From the NCBI GenBank assembly GCA_020055645.1, contig CM034547.1, positions 7,549,280-7,613,279 of the forward strand: 64,000 nucleotides of DNA, read 5' to 3'. The notes beneath the pieces were generated by a model, which saw nothing but the letters and a program-made list of their open reading frames with translations, made no database searches and was not told where the DNA came from. Shown here one piece after another: positions 14,501-25,500 of the stretch (positions are counted from its first letter, which is position 1; every line of letters starts with the position of its first letter). Source of the stretch: Tomocerus qinae (Eukaryota > Arthropoda > Collembola > Entomobryomorpha > Tomoceridae). Made by a program: the position numbers and the translations under genes.

Positions 14501-17500
14501 TTGCTAGTAGACCCACAACGAATGTGTCGTAAAGGTCGGAAGAATATGCAAGATGCAAATAATTTCATAGTACAAGGGAAGACCGTGGGAATGGCTCGTC
14601 ATCGCCGCAAAGTTCGAAGTTATTGCAGCAAGGAGCAGGAAATCATGCGAGAAGCGACGAGAGGTGCGTCCATCGCCACGACGGAGTGTCAGTTTCAGTT
14701 CAGAAATCGACACTGGAATTGCTCCGCTCTTCCCAGAAGCATTCGTCGAATACTTTCGAGAGGTTCGTTCCCATTCTTTCATTAAAGAGACTCATAAACC
14801 TATAGCATTGACAAAAAGGCTTGAAAATTCCCAAGAAAACCTAATATTTACTATTACCCACACTTTATACGTGGACCTCCTCTTGGGCTACAATGTTTGT
14901 TGGCATTTTTAAGACACTTAAGATAGATCATTCTTCTGGGTAGTAAAAAATGTCCAAAGTTTTATTATAGTTCTCAAGATCAATTGATAATTTAATTATT
15001 CGCATAGATCAAGGTATATGTTGCAGATAAAGATTACATAATTTTCTAAAATTATAAATGAAAAAAAACAGCAATTAAGTGTGACCTTCGTTGGCGTTTA
15101 GGTATTTATATTATAGATGGATTTATGAACAACTTCTGTTATGCAAATGTTGATTTTCATTAGTAGTAATTAGTTGAGCGATTATTTGTAGGATTAAGAT
15201 TTGAGTAGCTCAAGGAAATCTGGTGACTGAGCGATTAAAAAAGATGTTGGTAGGAATAGAGGATTGTGTATGGAGAGGAGATTGTAGTAGAAGATAAGTG
15301 CAGAAAAATGAAGTAAAAGAAATGCCGTTAGTTAGCGAATGATGCAGGTAACTGACTGAATTGACCTGAAGGAGCCCAGAACGTAATTCAAGACGGACAG
15401 GTGCATTTGACACGAATTTCTTAACCTTATCTAAACTGTTTGATATAATCCTCGTAGGAATTTCATTTGCCATTTTCAAGCTCATTAGAGTCAAATGGTA
15501 GAGAATTTAATGGACAGAGCTGGACGGGACAGGCAAGGAAAAGGATAAAGTTAAAGCGTACATTAGCAAACAAGAAAAAGTTTTCTGTGTTTTACTTTGA
15601 CTCACATTGAAAGAGTAAGGATTAGCATTGAAATGGAGATGACAGTGAAACAAGAGATTATCTGTCGATATAAATTCTCTCTTCTTTCTTCATCTCTCTT
15701 TGTTTTATTTTATCTGACTGATTCAACTGAGATGAGAGTTGGCTGAGTTGAGACGAGTCCAGTCGGATTTCAATTGCGATTGCACGATACAGTAACGATA
15801 AGGAGTCCTATCGGATCGTTTAACTTGCATTTACATATATTACACAGTACAGCTCTTCTGACTACACACAGACATAGGCTACTACTTACTTCCAACTACC
15901 TGAGTATCTTTACATCACATTACAAAACAAAACTCAGAAATACACCACAGAAATTACCAACTACCTGTTCTGCCTCTATCTCCATCCACACACAGAATAA
16001 TATGACTTACCTACACAACAAACAATACTAACTCTTGTTCATGAAAAAGTTGTTTCACTTCACATCAATTCCATTTTTTACTGAATGGAGACAAACGAGT
16101 TGGACTTTATCTGTATTTGTTACATCATGATTTTAGCTGAGCTGACTGACTCAGCTCCGTTCTGTCCATATCCTGTCACTACATAAATACAATCCTGCAT
16201 TTAATTTGCATTCGCAAAAAATTACTTAATAAGCTTCTATTAAGCCACCTATATGAATACATTAGGATACTATCCTCATATTTGCATACCTACATCCCTA
16301 CCTAACTCTAGCCACAACTCTTTTCCTATTTAGATTAACTTACTCTGTCTTAACTACTTTTATGCATTTCTCTCAAATACACTAGCCAGACAGACCATCA
16401 TATCAGACAAACAACCATTTTACTCACCTCGTCTTGGAGAAAATCGACAATTCATCCATTTAACTTTATACATGACTACATTTGAGTTTTCTTGCATCTA
16501 TTCCTATTGCCGATCAATCATTGCATTAAAACATCTGTTTGAAGTAATGAAGTAATGTTTATGGAAACGATTTACATAGGTAATTGGAGTATAAATATTA
16601 AAAATAATTTATTTACAATAATATTTTTTTCTAGCATAAATACAGAAATGGCAGAAATGAAGTATTTTTGCGATACATTAAAAATTTTTCATCCTACCAA
16701 ATGGAGACTTGAAGGCAACAACATACTTTCGACATACTTGTAACCAATGAATCTATAGTGTTTGCATCAATTTAATAAATAATTTTCTATTATTTATTTA
16801 GTTAGGCCTTTGGTAGGTGCTTTAAAATATTTTTGTGAAAATTCGATTGATTTCCAAAATTAAATGTGGAAATGGTATTTGATTACATAAAGCACTGTAG
16901 AGATATTAAAGGGGACGAGAAGACATCTTGGTCAAGACATTTAGAGGAGATAAATAGTGTAACAATAAAAGAGTGGTGAGATAATGGAGTGGGTCAGTTA
17001 GTAGAAGATGTGATAAAATGGATCATAAATATCAAGTCCCTTGTAAGTTGGTTATCTGTAGTTGATACGGTATAAGAATAGTCAGTAAGGATAAGTAAGT
17101 GGCCGTGTCTTGTGGATTGTATAGAATAGCTGAAGAGTGATGCGGTGTAATGTATTGTAATCGTCTAATGTATACTGTAAGGAATGAGATGGGAATGACA
17201 AGTGGAGACCTCCCTGATTTAAAGAGCAGTGGAAAAGTGTCATGTAAATGTTCAATAATCATTGCGTTTTATGTGCTCATTCTAAACGCTCGTAAAATAC
17301 ACCAGTTCCATTTCACTACTGCATAATACCTAACCAATATCTATATCTATACAACACATTGTATTACAATACGATTACTTATCTATGCATATCATTATAC
17401 ACATCGAAATTAAGACGCTTGTATCGTACCCAGACAAATCCACTTAACTATCGGTGCTCATACGATAAACTCGACCACAAAACAAACAGGCCATTTTCTC

Positions 17501-20500
17501 TCAACATATTTAACTAATAATCCTTCTATGTCCTTGCTTATTGATATTGCATGTCTATATTAACGCAGCCAAATCTGAATGCATCTACAATTATTATTAA
17601 TATATATACAATTCATTTAGCAGCGAATATAAGGCTATATGGCTTAGCATTTGTTAGTAATAAAATTACAATTATTTTTTCCATTACAATTTCTAATAGC
17701 TTTGTAAAGTAGTAATAGGAAAGGTGAAGAATTAGCTATATGAATTTAATAGATTAGAGTCAGGTGTAAAATATGACGTACATAATGTTGAAAGACAAGC
17801 AGTTATTAAAATGAATTAACAATATAATGCATTAGCATCATGTAGTTCTGTCTAGAATTGAATATTGCATTAAGGGGCGCATGTAAGACTACTTAATGAT
17901 AATTTTCTGCATATGTAATTCCATTTTATTAGAATGGTAGATTTGTCAGGGATGAGAAAGGATTAGTCACTGTAGAAGATAAGGATAGCGATAAAGATAA
18001 GAGATTCATACAGCACAGTGGAGTGAGTACAACTTAGTGAGGAGGCAAAGTTTCATAAGTCAAGTGGAGAATAAGCGATATTGAGTAGAGCAGGTAGTCA
18101 TTGTCATTGCCATTGTCACCCGAAGGATCGTAAGTGTTTCATCTGGATATAGTAGAGAGAGAGGGACTTGTATACTAGATCTAGCTCAGGTAAGTATCTT
18201 TTACAATGAAATGGTTTTGAATGGAGATTAGTAGTGTGTTAAGGAAGAGATATCTTGGCATCTGTGGACGGAGATAAGTGAGTGAGTGACAATGACCTGT
18301 CCTTTCCATGTACAGATGTGTACGTACTATAGCCATGTATAGTTATGCAACAGTCTCATCTTATTCGTCCTGTCTTGTTCAGTCTGTCTCATTGTGTATA
18401 AAGCTTTTGCCTACCGTGGGAAAAGCAGTTGGTCTCTGCTTTGGTACGTGGACGTGGCTGCAGAGACAGATAGAGAGAAGAAGTGGCTGCTGACAAGTCT
18501 GTCGGCACTAAATCTTCACTGTCCGCACCATTAGCTCATCCTTTTACCTTTTAATGCACACAATGGCCACGACACAAAGAAAAGCAATACAACTAGTAAG
18601 TAACTACTGTCTTGTACATTTGTTTCCCCCTATTTGTACCCATCTTCATTTTATAGCTCTCGATTTGTATTGTGTCCTCTCCAGTCTGCGTGGCCTGTCC
18701 TCCGTGTCCATCTTCTCTCTGACGAGAGAGACAGACAGATTGTCTCACATGACACTTTTCAATACACAACTCTCCGCAGGAACTCTATGACCCTCCCCAT
18801 TATCCCCGTCTCTACACATCATTTACCAATACTCTGGAGCAGGGAACCAAATTCAATATCACTCCTCTCCTCCACTCCTCACTCAAAAGTCAATGTCATT
18901 CCTATTGCTACACTTTTACTTTTGTTTTCTTCACACCAGGAACAACTATCTTCTACACAGGAACAAAACAATGCCAATAAAACTCAACAGACTGACCAAA
19001 TACAAATTCACTATTGTCACCTTTAAATTACTATTTCATTCTTCCCCAACAAATCATTACTCACCCTAGTGATTTATTATTGCTAATCATGTACACTCAT
19101 AAATCAATCACTCAAAATTAAAACTATTCCTACTTCCTTGTAAAACCAATTGCTATACTCCTTTGTTCTATGACAAACTCAGGATTTATTCTATGTTAAG
19201 ATATACAATAGTCTCAATTCAAATGTCACTTCATTGCTATGCATATTTTATAAACTGTAATAATTATACATACTGCATTTATTCTGTACCTATTCCATAC
19301 TCCGATAGATAATAAAATAAATCTCGGTACTAAAACCATTACAGTCGCATTAGTTTACGACGGCAGTTAGGAGTACATAATGGTTACATTTGTAATTGAG
19401 GTGGCACACAGGGGGTAGTAACAGTAGTAAGTAATTATCCTTTATTATTATACGATAACAATGGGTCAATAGAATCCTAAGGTGTGTAATTTGGCAATAC
19501 GTCCTAGGAAATGCAATAAAAGTGAATAGTCAAAGATCATTGTTTACAGAGTGCTTTCTTTTTACAGATACAAGAGAAACAGCGTTTGTCCATGCTATAA
19601 CAGCGGCAGGAGTGACCTACGCTGTAACCCAAGCGTGTAGTTCTGGTCAAGTGCAAGATTGTCCCTGTGATCGAACACTTACAGGTATGTTAAACCTATT
19701 CCAAGACAAAATATGACATTATGATTTTATAGTAAATTCATGCAAAACTCATTCCTACTGATGACAGCTTACAAATAGTACTTATCAATATTAAATACAA
19801 GACACACAACAAATTACTGCATCTTTAAAAAATGAATTATATTATGTAGGTTAAATAGTAACATGTATGTTTTAGCATGTGCAGCAATAATAATAGTCTG
19901 ACATTATGTGCACATTGCAACAAAGTTGTTACAAATAGATCTAATACGAAGAAAAATTCTGGGAATGGTGGAGAGTGTCTCCTTAAATTCCTGGCTAATG
20001 ATTTTCTCACGGATAGGAAAGGATTGGAATTCTAAATTCATCGTTTTCTGTTTCTGAATGTAAAAGTGATTTGAGTGTTCAGAGATAGGCTAAAGGAGAT
20101 TTCAATGTTCTTTTTCCGTGTTCACAATATTCTACGACTACGTTGCTTACTTAGCTAACCGACATAAATACATTAGTAGAAGAAATAAGTATAGCCCTTA
20201 CATGTATAGAGAATAAAAGGAGGACTTGTGTTGGACGTGAATGAAAGTGGTCTTAGGGGAAGTACACCTATCGTGTATGTATATAGTAGTGAATATATAT
20301 TATATGTACCTAAGAGTGATAATATAGTAGTAAGTAGCTAATACAGTACTTGTGGTTGAATAGGGAAGTCGACAGACGGGAGTTGGGAGTGGGGCGGCTG
20401 TGGAGACAACGTTCACATCGGTTACAAGAGATCTAAAGATATTCTGGATATCAAAATACGAAGACGGAGTGATATCCGAAGTCTCATGATGTTGCATAAT

Positions 20501-21743
20501 AACGAAGCTGGACGATTGGTATGCACTTTACTATTATTACATTTACATTAGCAGAGTAGAATACTGATAGAAAGCGATTCTTTATTTTATTTCTTTCTAC
20601 TTTCTTCTTATCTCTTCTGTCCTTTTCAAATCAAATCATCTTCCCTTCCCTCTATCTTTTATCTCTATCTACAATTATTATCGGTCTGTCATCACATTCA
20701 CATCACATCACGCACTCACTTAACTTTTTATACCATCCTCCCAGAGGAATGTGATTGGGATTCTCTGACTTACGTCCGCGTCCACTTTGCTACTGAATAT
20801 CATAATTCAAAAACAAAAAATCCGGATATCATTTACTGCATGCAGTCAATTTTACTACAGTTGCCGGCATCCAAATCAGTGTTCGATGACCAGCCGGCTG
20901 GTTGGTTAAAATGGCTGGCTAAAATGGCCAGCCGGCTGGTTGAAATTCTTTGTTAGCCAGTGGCTGAAATGGCCAAAATGGCTGAAATGGCCAAAAATAG
21001 TCAAATGAGGCTATGTGAACTGAGAAAATCATCCTTGATTTGGCGGGAAATTTAAAAAACCATGATTTTTAGCCATTTTGGCCACTAGCCATTTCAGCCG
21101 TTTTAGCCGGCTGGCTGGTCAAAATAATTTTCAGCCGGCTAAAATAGAACACTGATCCCAATGGCTTACCTGTTATAAGTAATTATATTAAATCTGGAAT
21201 TCCGAATAGTTAATTAAAGGTGTTTAGCCAGTAAACATAATTCTTGGAGTTGGATTTGAATTGAATATTTTGTGATTGCAGGCTGTGAAAGGCAACATGA
21301 GACTGGTATGTAAATGTCATGGACTCTCCGGCTCGTGCACACTGAAGACTTGTTGGCAGAAAGTGCCCTCGTTTCGAGAAATCGGAGAAAGACTCAAAAT
21401 CAAATTCGACGGAGCAGCCAAAGTGATTCCAGGTAACGATGGGAAATCAGTAATTCCTGCGGTGGCAACGATCAAGCCTCCGGAAAGCGCTGACCTCATC
21501 TACTTCGATGATTCACAAGATTTCTGTCGTATCAATAAGAAAACAGGATCTTTAGGGACGCATGGACGACAATGCAATATCACTTCCATTGGTGTGGACG
21601 GCTGTGACCTTTTGTGCTGCGGACGAGGCTACACCTCCAAAGTTGTCAAAGTCAAAGAATACTGTCGGTGTAAGTTTCAATGGTGCTGTGAAGTTAGTTG
21701 TGACACTTGCACCATTAAAAAAGTCATAAGTACTTGTAGGTAA
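8521..21743 (+). CDS. Wnt6: Wnt6, secreted Wnt ligand (five coding exons, 361 aa)
   Basis: Join of 8521-8579, 14470-14762, 19568-19684, 20364-20518 and 21282-21743; stop TAA. Phases fit throughout (2, 1, 1, 0). The product is a secreted, lipidated glycoprotein ligand for Frizzled/LRP receptors. Residues 1-20 form a hydrophobic signal peptide. I count 24 cysteines in the mature protein, the canonical Wnt number. Landmarks are C39 in [19 protein letters not shown] (C104), DTRETAF at 118-124, [17 protein letters not shown] ending at 208, [10 protein letters not shown] with S224 as the expected palmitoleoylation site, CDLLCCGRG and the final CR-stop. Potential N-glycosylation sites are NCS (103-105) and NIT after the C-terminal GRQC. 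Assignment to Wnt6 rests on [20 protein letters not shown] and on [10 protein letters not shown] followed by [10 protein letters not shown], which match the Wnt6 subfamily. Start choice: the 8521 ATG has an in-frame TGA just upstream. The loop after C39 is longer than usual for the family. Length is typical (vertebrate Wnt6 is about 365 aa). Confidence 0.93.
8580..14469 (+). other. Wnt6 intron 1 (5.9 kb)
   Basis: GT-AG intron from GTATGTT to a TTTATTGCAG acceptor. No coding region or mobile element is recognised inside. Composition is AT-rich with scattered G-rich and C-rich blocks. Large first introns in developmental ligand genes often hold enhancers, but I see no motif cluster strong enough to name. 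Confidence 0.65.
14470..14762 (+). CDS. Wnt6: Wnt6 coding exon 2 (N-terminal Wnt domain)
   Basis: Encodes residues 21-117, containing VDPQRMCRK, the YC..E segment, [13 protein letters not shown] and RSIRRILSR. The acceptor is CTCTTTATTGCAG and the donor is GAG|GTTCGT, leaving one base. An in-frame TGA at 14444 shows that the frame cannot extend upstream without splicing. The stretch between the first cysteine (C39) and the second (C72) is longer than in other Wnt6 proteins I know. Confidence 0.93.
14763..19567 (+). other. Wnt6 intron 2 (4.8 kb)
   Basis: Phase-1 GT-AG intron placed in the codon just before TRETAF. It matches the position and phase of Wnt1 intron 2. No coding sequence is recognised. 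Three marked G-rich to C-rich composition switches occur here (near 15780, 17260 and 18500). Confidence 0.75.
19568..19684 (+). CDS. Wnt6: Wnt6 coding exon 3
   Basis: 117 bp encoding [20 protein letters not shown] and onward to CPCDRTLT. This block is the most diagnostic Wnt6 segment. The acceptor is TTTTTACAG and the donor is ACAG|GTATGT, both phase 1. Confidence 0.93.
19685..20363 (+). other. Wnt6 intron 3 (0.7 kb)
   Basis: Phase-1 intron with a strong GTATGT donor but a poor acceptor (TTGAATAG, no pyrimidine tract). It has no counterpart in the Wnt1 gene of this window. An in-frame TGA at 20357-20359 forces the acceptor to lie after it, and the AG at 20362-20363 restores the frame. Confidence 0.75.
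20364..20518 (+). CDS. Wnt6: Wnt6 coding exon 4
   Basis: Encodes [15 protein letters not shown], a basic linker ([10 protein letters not shown]) and LHNNEAGRL. The donor GTATGC follows a complete leucine codon (phase 0). The W.WGGCGDN and HNNEAGR motifs are conserved in nearly all Wnts. The 5' end is less certain because of the weak acceptor. Confidence 0.88.
20519..21281 (+). other. Wnt6 intron 4 (0.76 kb) carrying a miniature element
   Basis: Phase-0 GT-AG intron after EAGRL, at the same position as Wnt1 intron 3. Its first part is pyrimidine-rich (about 20570-20760). The middle is occupied by the hAT-like miniature element at 20877-21154. The acceptor is GATTGCAG. Confidence 0.85.
20869..21162. 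mobile_element. hAT-type miniature inverted-repeat element with 8-bp TSD
   Basis: The element spans 20877-21154 (278 bp) and begins CAGTGTTC and ends GAACACTG, with the inverted similarity running to about 22 bp. It is flanked by 8-bp direct repeats ATCCAAAT (20869-20876) and ATCCCAAT (21155-21162), which differ at one base. CAGTG-type ends plus an 8-bp duplication are hallmarks of hAT transposons. Four copies of the palindrome AGCCGGCT lie subterminally, two near each end (20892, 20930, 21105, 21133). The interior is built from GGCTGAAATGG and GGCCAAAATGG words. There is no coding capacity, so it is non-autonomous. It sits inside Wnt6 intron 4. Confidence 0.85.
21282..21743 (+). CDS. Wnt6: Wnt6 coding exon 5 (C-terminal domain)
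   Basis: Encodes residues 209-361: [10 protein letters not shown] thumb loop with S224, [34 protein letters not shown], the FC segment, [19 protein letters not shown] and the cysteine-rich finger [17 protein letters not shown], ending TCR-TAA. It is an uninterrupted final exon. Confidence 0.96.
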   Translation, partial: AVKGNMRLVCKCHGLSGSCTLKTCWQKVPSFREIGERLKIKFDGAAKVIPGNDGKSVIPAVATIKPPESADLIYFDDSQDFCRINKKTGSLGTHGRQCNITSIGVDGCDLLCCGRGYTSKVVKVKEYCRCKFQWCCEVSCDTCTIKKVISTCR

Positions 21744-22513
21744 TCTCTAGGCTATTTAGAATCACACGCACTTACTAACTAAAGTATTATAAGCTAATTT
21801 ACCTGTTTATTTTATTAATTTTCATATTTTATGTTTTTGACTGACGATGAGTGAGCGTTGCATTGCAGCTTTACCTTTTCACACTTATTTACATTACGCA
21901 ACCCTTCCAAATGTCTATTTGTCCATACCCAATCGTTTGGCTGTATAATAATGTAGAGATTGTAGATATATCCCAACAGGTAACAAAAGCTTATTGACTT
22001 CATCAATTGCATTGAGTTTTACTTCACAATATAATGTCGATACACATTAAGCCTTTTCACGCAGACTAGTGGTACAATAAGATAACATTGCTAAAATTCA
22101 ATGGATAAGCACACAGTTTAAAAATGTACATAAATATGTAATGCAGGATTGAATGAATTTGTGTAACCAAAATAGAAAAATTGTACGTAGCTCGTGTGAA
22201 ACAGAATTCTAAAGTGCCAAAATGAATGTTTTTTCTACACTTCTTGAAATAGATATTCTGTCTCATAAACTCGTAATTTAAACATAGGTGGTAAGTGTAA
22301 ACTAATCATTTCAAATCCGTCCATGTTAAAATAATACACCATTATAAAATTGCTGTAGTGTTAATTAGATATTGATTTTGCCACAAACGACTAATCTCTT
22401 TCATAATAACATGAATATGATGGAATTGTAATTTTGTTCTAATATATAATCCCCTGTGTGATTGAAAACTTAATTCTTATAAACATTGAACTTAATCTGG
22501 TGTAGTGTAACAT

Positions 22514-22519
22514 AATAAA
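22514..22519 (+). terminator. candidate Wnt6 polyadenylation signal
   Basis: First canonical AATAAA I find downstream of the Wnt6 stop, about 770 bases after it. Other AATAAA hexamers follow near 22623, 22646 and 22942, so the used site is unknown. Confidence 0.35.
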
Positions 22520-25500
22520 TGTATTGAACTATTCTAAGCTAAAATTACTATTTGAAAATAAGAATTTTGAGATACCAACCAATCCTTAGTATCGATATGA
22601 ATTATATAATATATACCAACAATAAATACATGCATTAAATGTAAAAGTATGCAAATAAACAAACATTGTAGCATTTTGTGTACTTTAAACGTAATTCTGA
22701 CTCTCTCTATAAGGTTCAGATGTGTATTACAGTACAGCATCATCGGCCTGGGTAACGTTATTTATCAGAGCTGTCGTTTTGGAAGCAAAGGACATTTTCC
22801 AACAAGGTGTTTATAACTTAAGCTGTCGTCATTTTCGTTTTGTCGTTTCCTACAGATGAAGGAAAATGAACGGTTTATCTTGGTTTGTCTTGCTTTGGTT
22901 GACTAAACCGGACAGAAGTACTAGAGTATCAAGTCAAAAGAAAAATAAATAAAGTGCATACAAGTATGTAGTAACATAGCTGTTAAGTAAGTGCATTACT
23001 ACTATCTGTGGTATAATAAGTAGTATATTATAAGTATATAGTGAGCAGTAGTTGGTTGAGTAGGCTACGTACATGAAGATAGAGAAAGACAAGACAAGAG
23101 TCGACAAGTGTATTAAACGAAACATAAAGAGCAAAATGGGAGGTCTCCTCTCGGACGGACAAAACGGAGGGGAAAGTTCCTGTTGTAGTGAGAGGGCAAA
23201 GTTTCCTGCTGAGATGATGAGTTATTATGGACTCCCCTTATTGACCACAGGAGGTCAACTTTTACCTCGACTCTACCTAGTCTCTTCTGCCTACTAAATA
23301 CAACGTCATATTTATTCTAATATCCAGTCTTATCTTCATATAAACAACTACCACATCTCACTCAGCCTCACTTCACTTTGCATATAGACTATACCTCAAT
23401 AACTAAGTCAACTCTGCACTTTACACATACCTATTAATTCATCCTCTATAATACTCGGTCCTAAACTAATATTAATAACCAACATAACTTTCATTTTAAT
23501 CTGTATATCTACTTTTAGCTATCCATTAAGAGTTATAGGAGAATAGTGCCAATGAATCTCTCGTGTAACATTTAATAAATATATTAATACAACTTTATGA
23601 CATTATATAACACTATCTAGACTTAATCATATTTTTTCCTATGCAATTCTGGCGAGTAATAGCTAGTCTATTCTCATTGTTCGAAAACAAAATCATTTTA
23701 GAAGCTGAGATGGGAGAGAGGAGGAGATTATAACTATATATGTAACTCTGGCAGGATTTGACTTGACAGAGATTATCGCATCGAGAGATTAAGAACCTAC
23801 TCATGCTTGACATGTCTTATCCTTAATTCATAACCTCCTTACGTTCCTTTGCTGCGTACAATCTGATCCTTATCATCATTATGTTATCAGCATCATGACC
23901 AGCAACTTTCATATAAAATATCTCGTTGAATAACATTACATGTTCATTACATTTCCAACTTTGCGGTTTGTTCCCCACACAGATTCACTTGGGTATCCTA
24001 TGGCTTATTACATTGGATTCGAGGAGAAAACGCACAAGAGGCATTTCATGGAATGTGTTACCTATGGCTTATTTCTGTTCTGCAAAAACATTTTGTACCG
24101 CTATTGACTTTACCTTGATGTTTGGAATAAGAGACACTCAGAATAAGAAGTCTGAGAATAATAAAGGATTAATGACGGGAGAAAGAGGCGTGGAGTGCGA
24201 AAAGGGACTATTGAGTAATAAAACGAAATGAGATGTCATTGCGAATCATGTCAGTTGAACTTTAAAGCTGTCTGGGTTAATAACTCGAAAGACAAGAACG
24301 TAAAATGTATGCTCTCATAAAGTTTGAGGATTCATATTTATGAGTTTGTAGTAAAGTGTATATAAATAATACTGGTGGAGAGAGATGAGTGAGGTTTGGG
24401 TGAAAAAATAAAAATATGCTTAATAGCACGAAACGCACTTGGGCCTGACGTTTAGAATCTCATCTGGTTCTTACGACTCTCCTTTAATTAGCCTCCCTGC
24501 TAAGAACGGACACATCTTAAACAATATTTAGGAGAAGAGAAGAAGCTGGAAGGAAGACATTGCTCATCTTTTCACTTAAACCGAAGTTGGCAGATACGGG
24601 AAGGAGGAGGAAGATTGGGATGATGATATTTAGTCAGACTGACCTGGTCTACTAGTCCTAGGAGCCAAGGCAATTCTTCATGAGGAGAGGAGGCAGTCAA
24701 AATTAATCGAATGTAAGTAATGGAACAGATTCAATTCTGGTTTTCAATCTCCTAGAAAAAGAATGGGATAGACTTACCTTGTTGTTACCAATCCCGTTTT
24801 CCAAGTCAAATAGTTGACTTGGTCTGCCTGATGGACACGACTGGAAGGACTGGACACACTGACGAATGAATCCTGTCTTTAATTGTCTGTGGAAGCGATT
24901 AATTATCCTATTTTCAATGAAAGATTCAATTCAGTCAGCACAAATACATTTTGTGCACAGAGATTGAGCTAAGACCAGTTTTCCTCAACTACTAAACGAC
25001 ACGGCCATGCATTTTTAGTGCACTCACTCTTATCATCTCAGATGCAACTTGTAAAGTATCTATCTACGAGTATATAGCATTAGGATAATGTTTTGTGTAC
25101 TAGCCATTTAACTTGCTTGTAAATAGTTGAATGTCATGCACTGCATGTAAGTACATATTGTGATGTGATGAACTTGGCTGAGAGTAATGTGTAATGTTAC
25201 TAATGCTAATGTAGGGTTATGTGAATGTGATATAATGTTAATGTAATCTGGAAATCTGCATCCCCTGTGGTTTCCTTTGCTCTCTACCTTCACTCACTCA
25301 CTTGGCGAGATCTTGACTTTGTTTTCTACATCCTGGATTATATCTATCCCTCACACAGATCACACACGCTTTCCTACTCCAAAGACTCTCCAAATCACAT
25401 GTCACCACAAGTCCTAATCTAAACAAACACAAAATAATCCTGTTCTCCCATTTTTACCTTTACAATTCTACAAAATACAGTTTCACAACTTTTTCTTCCT

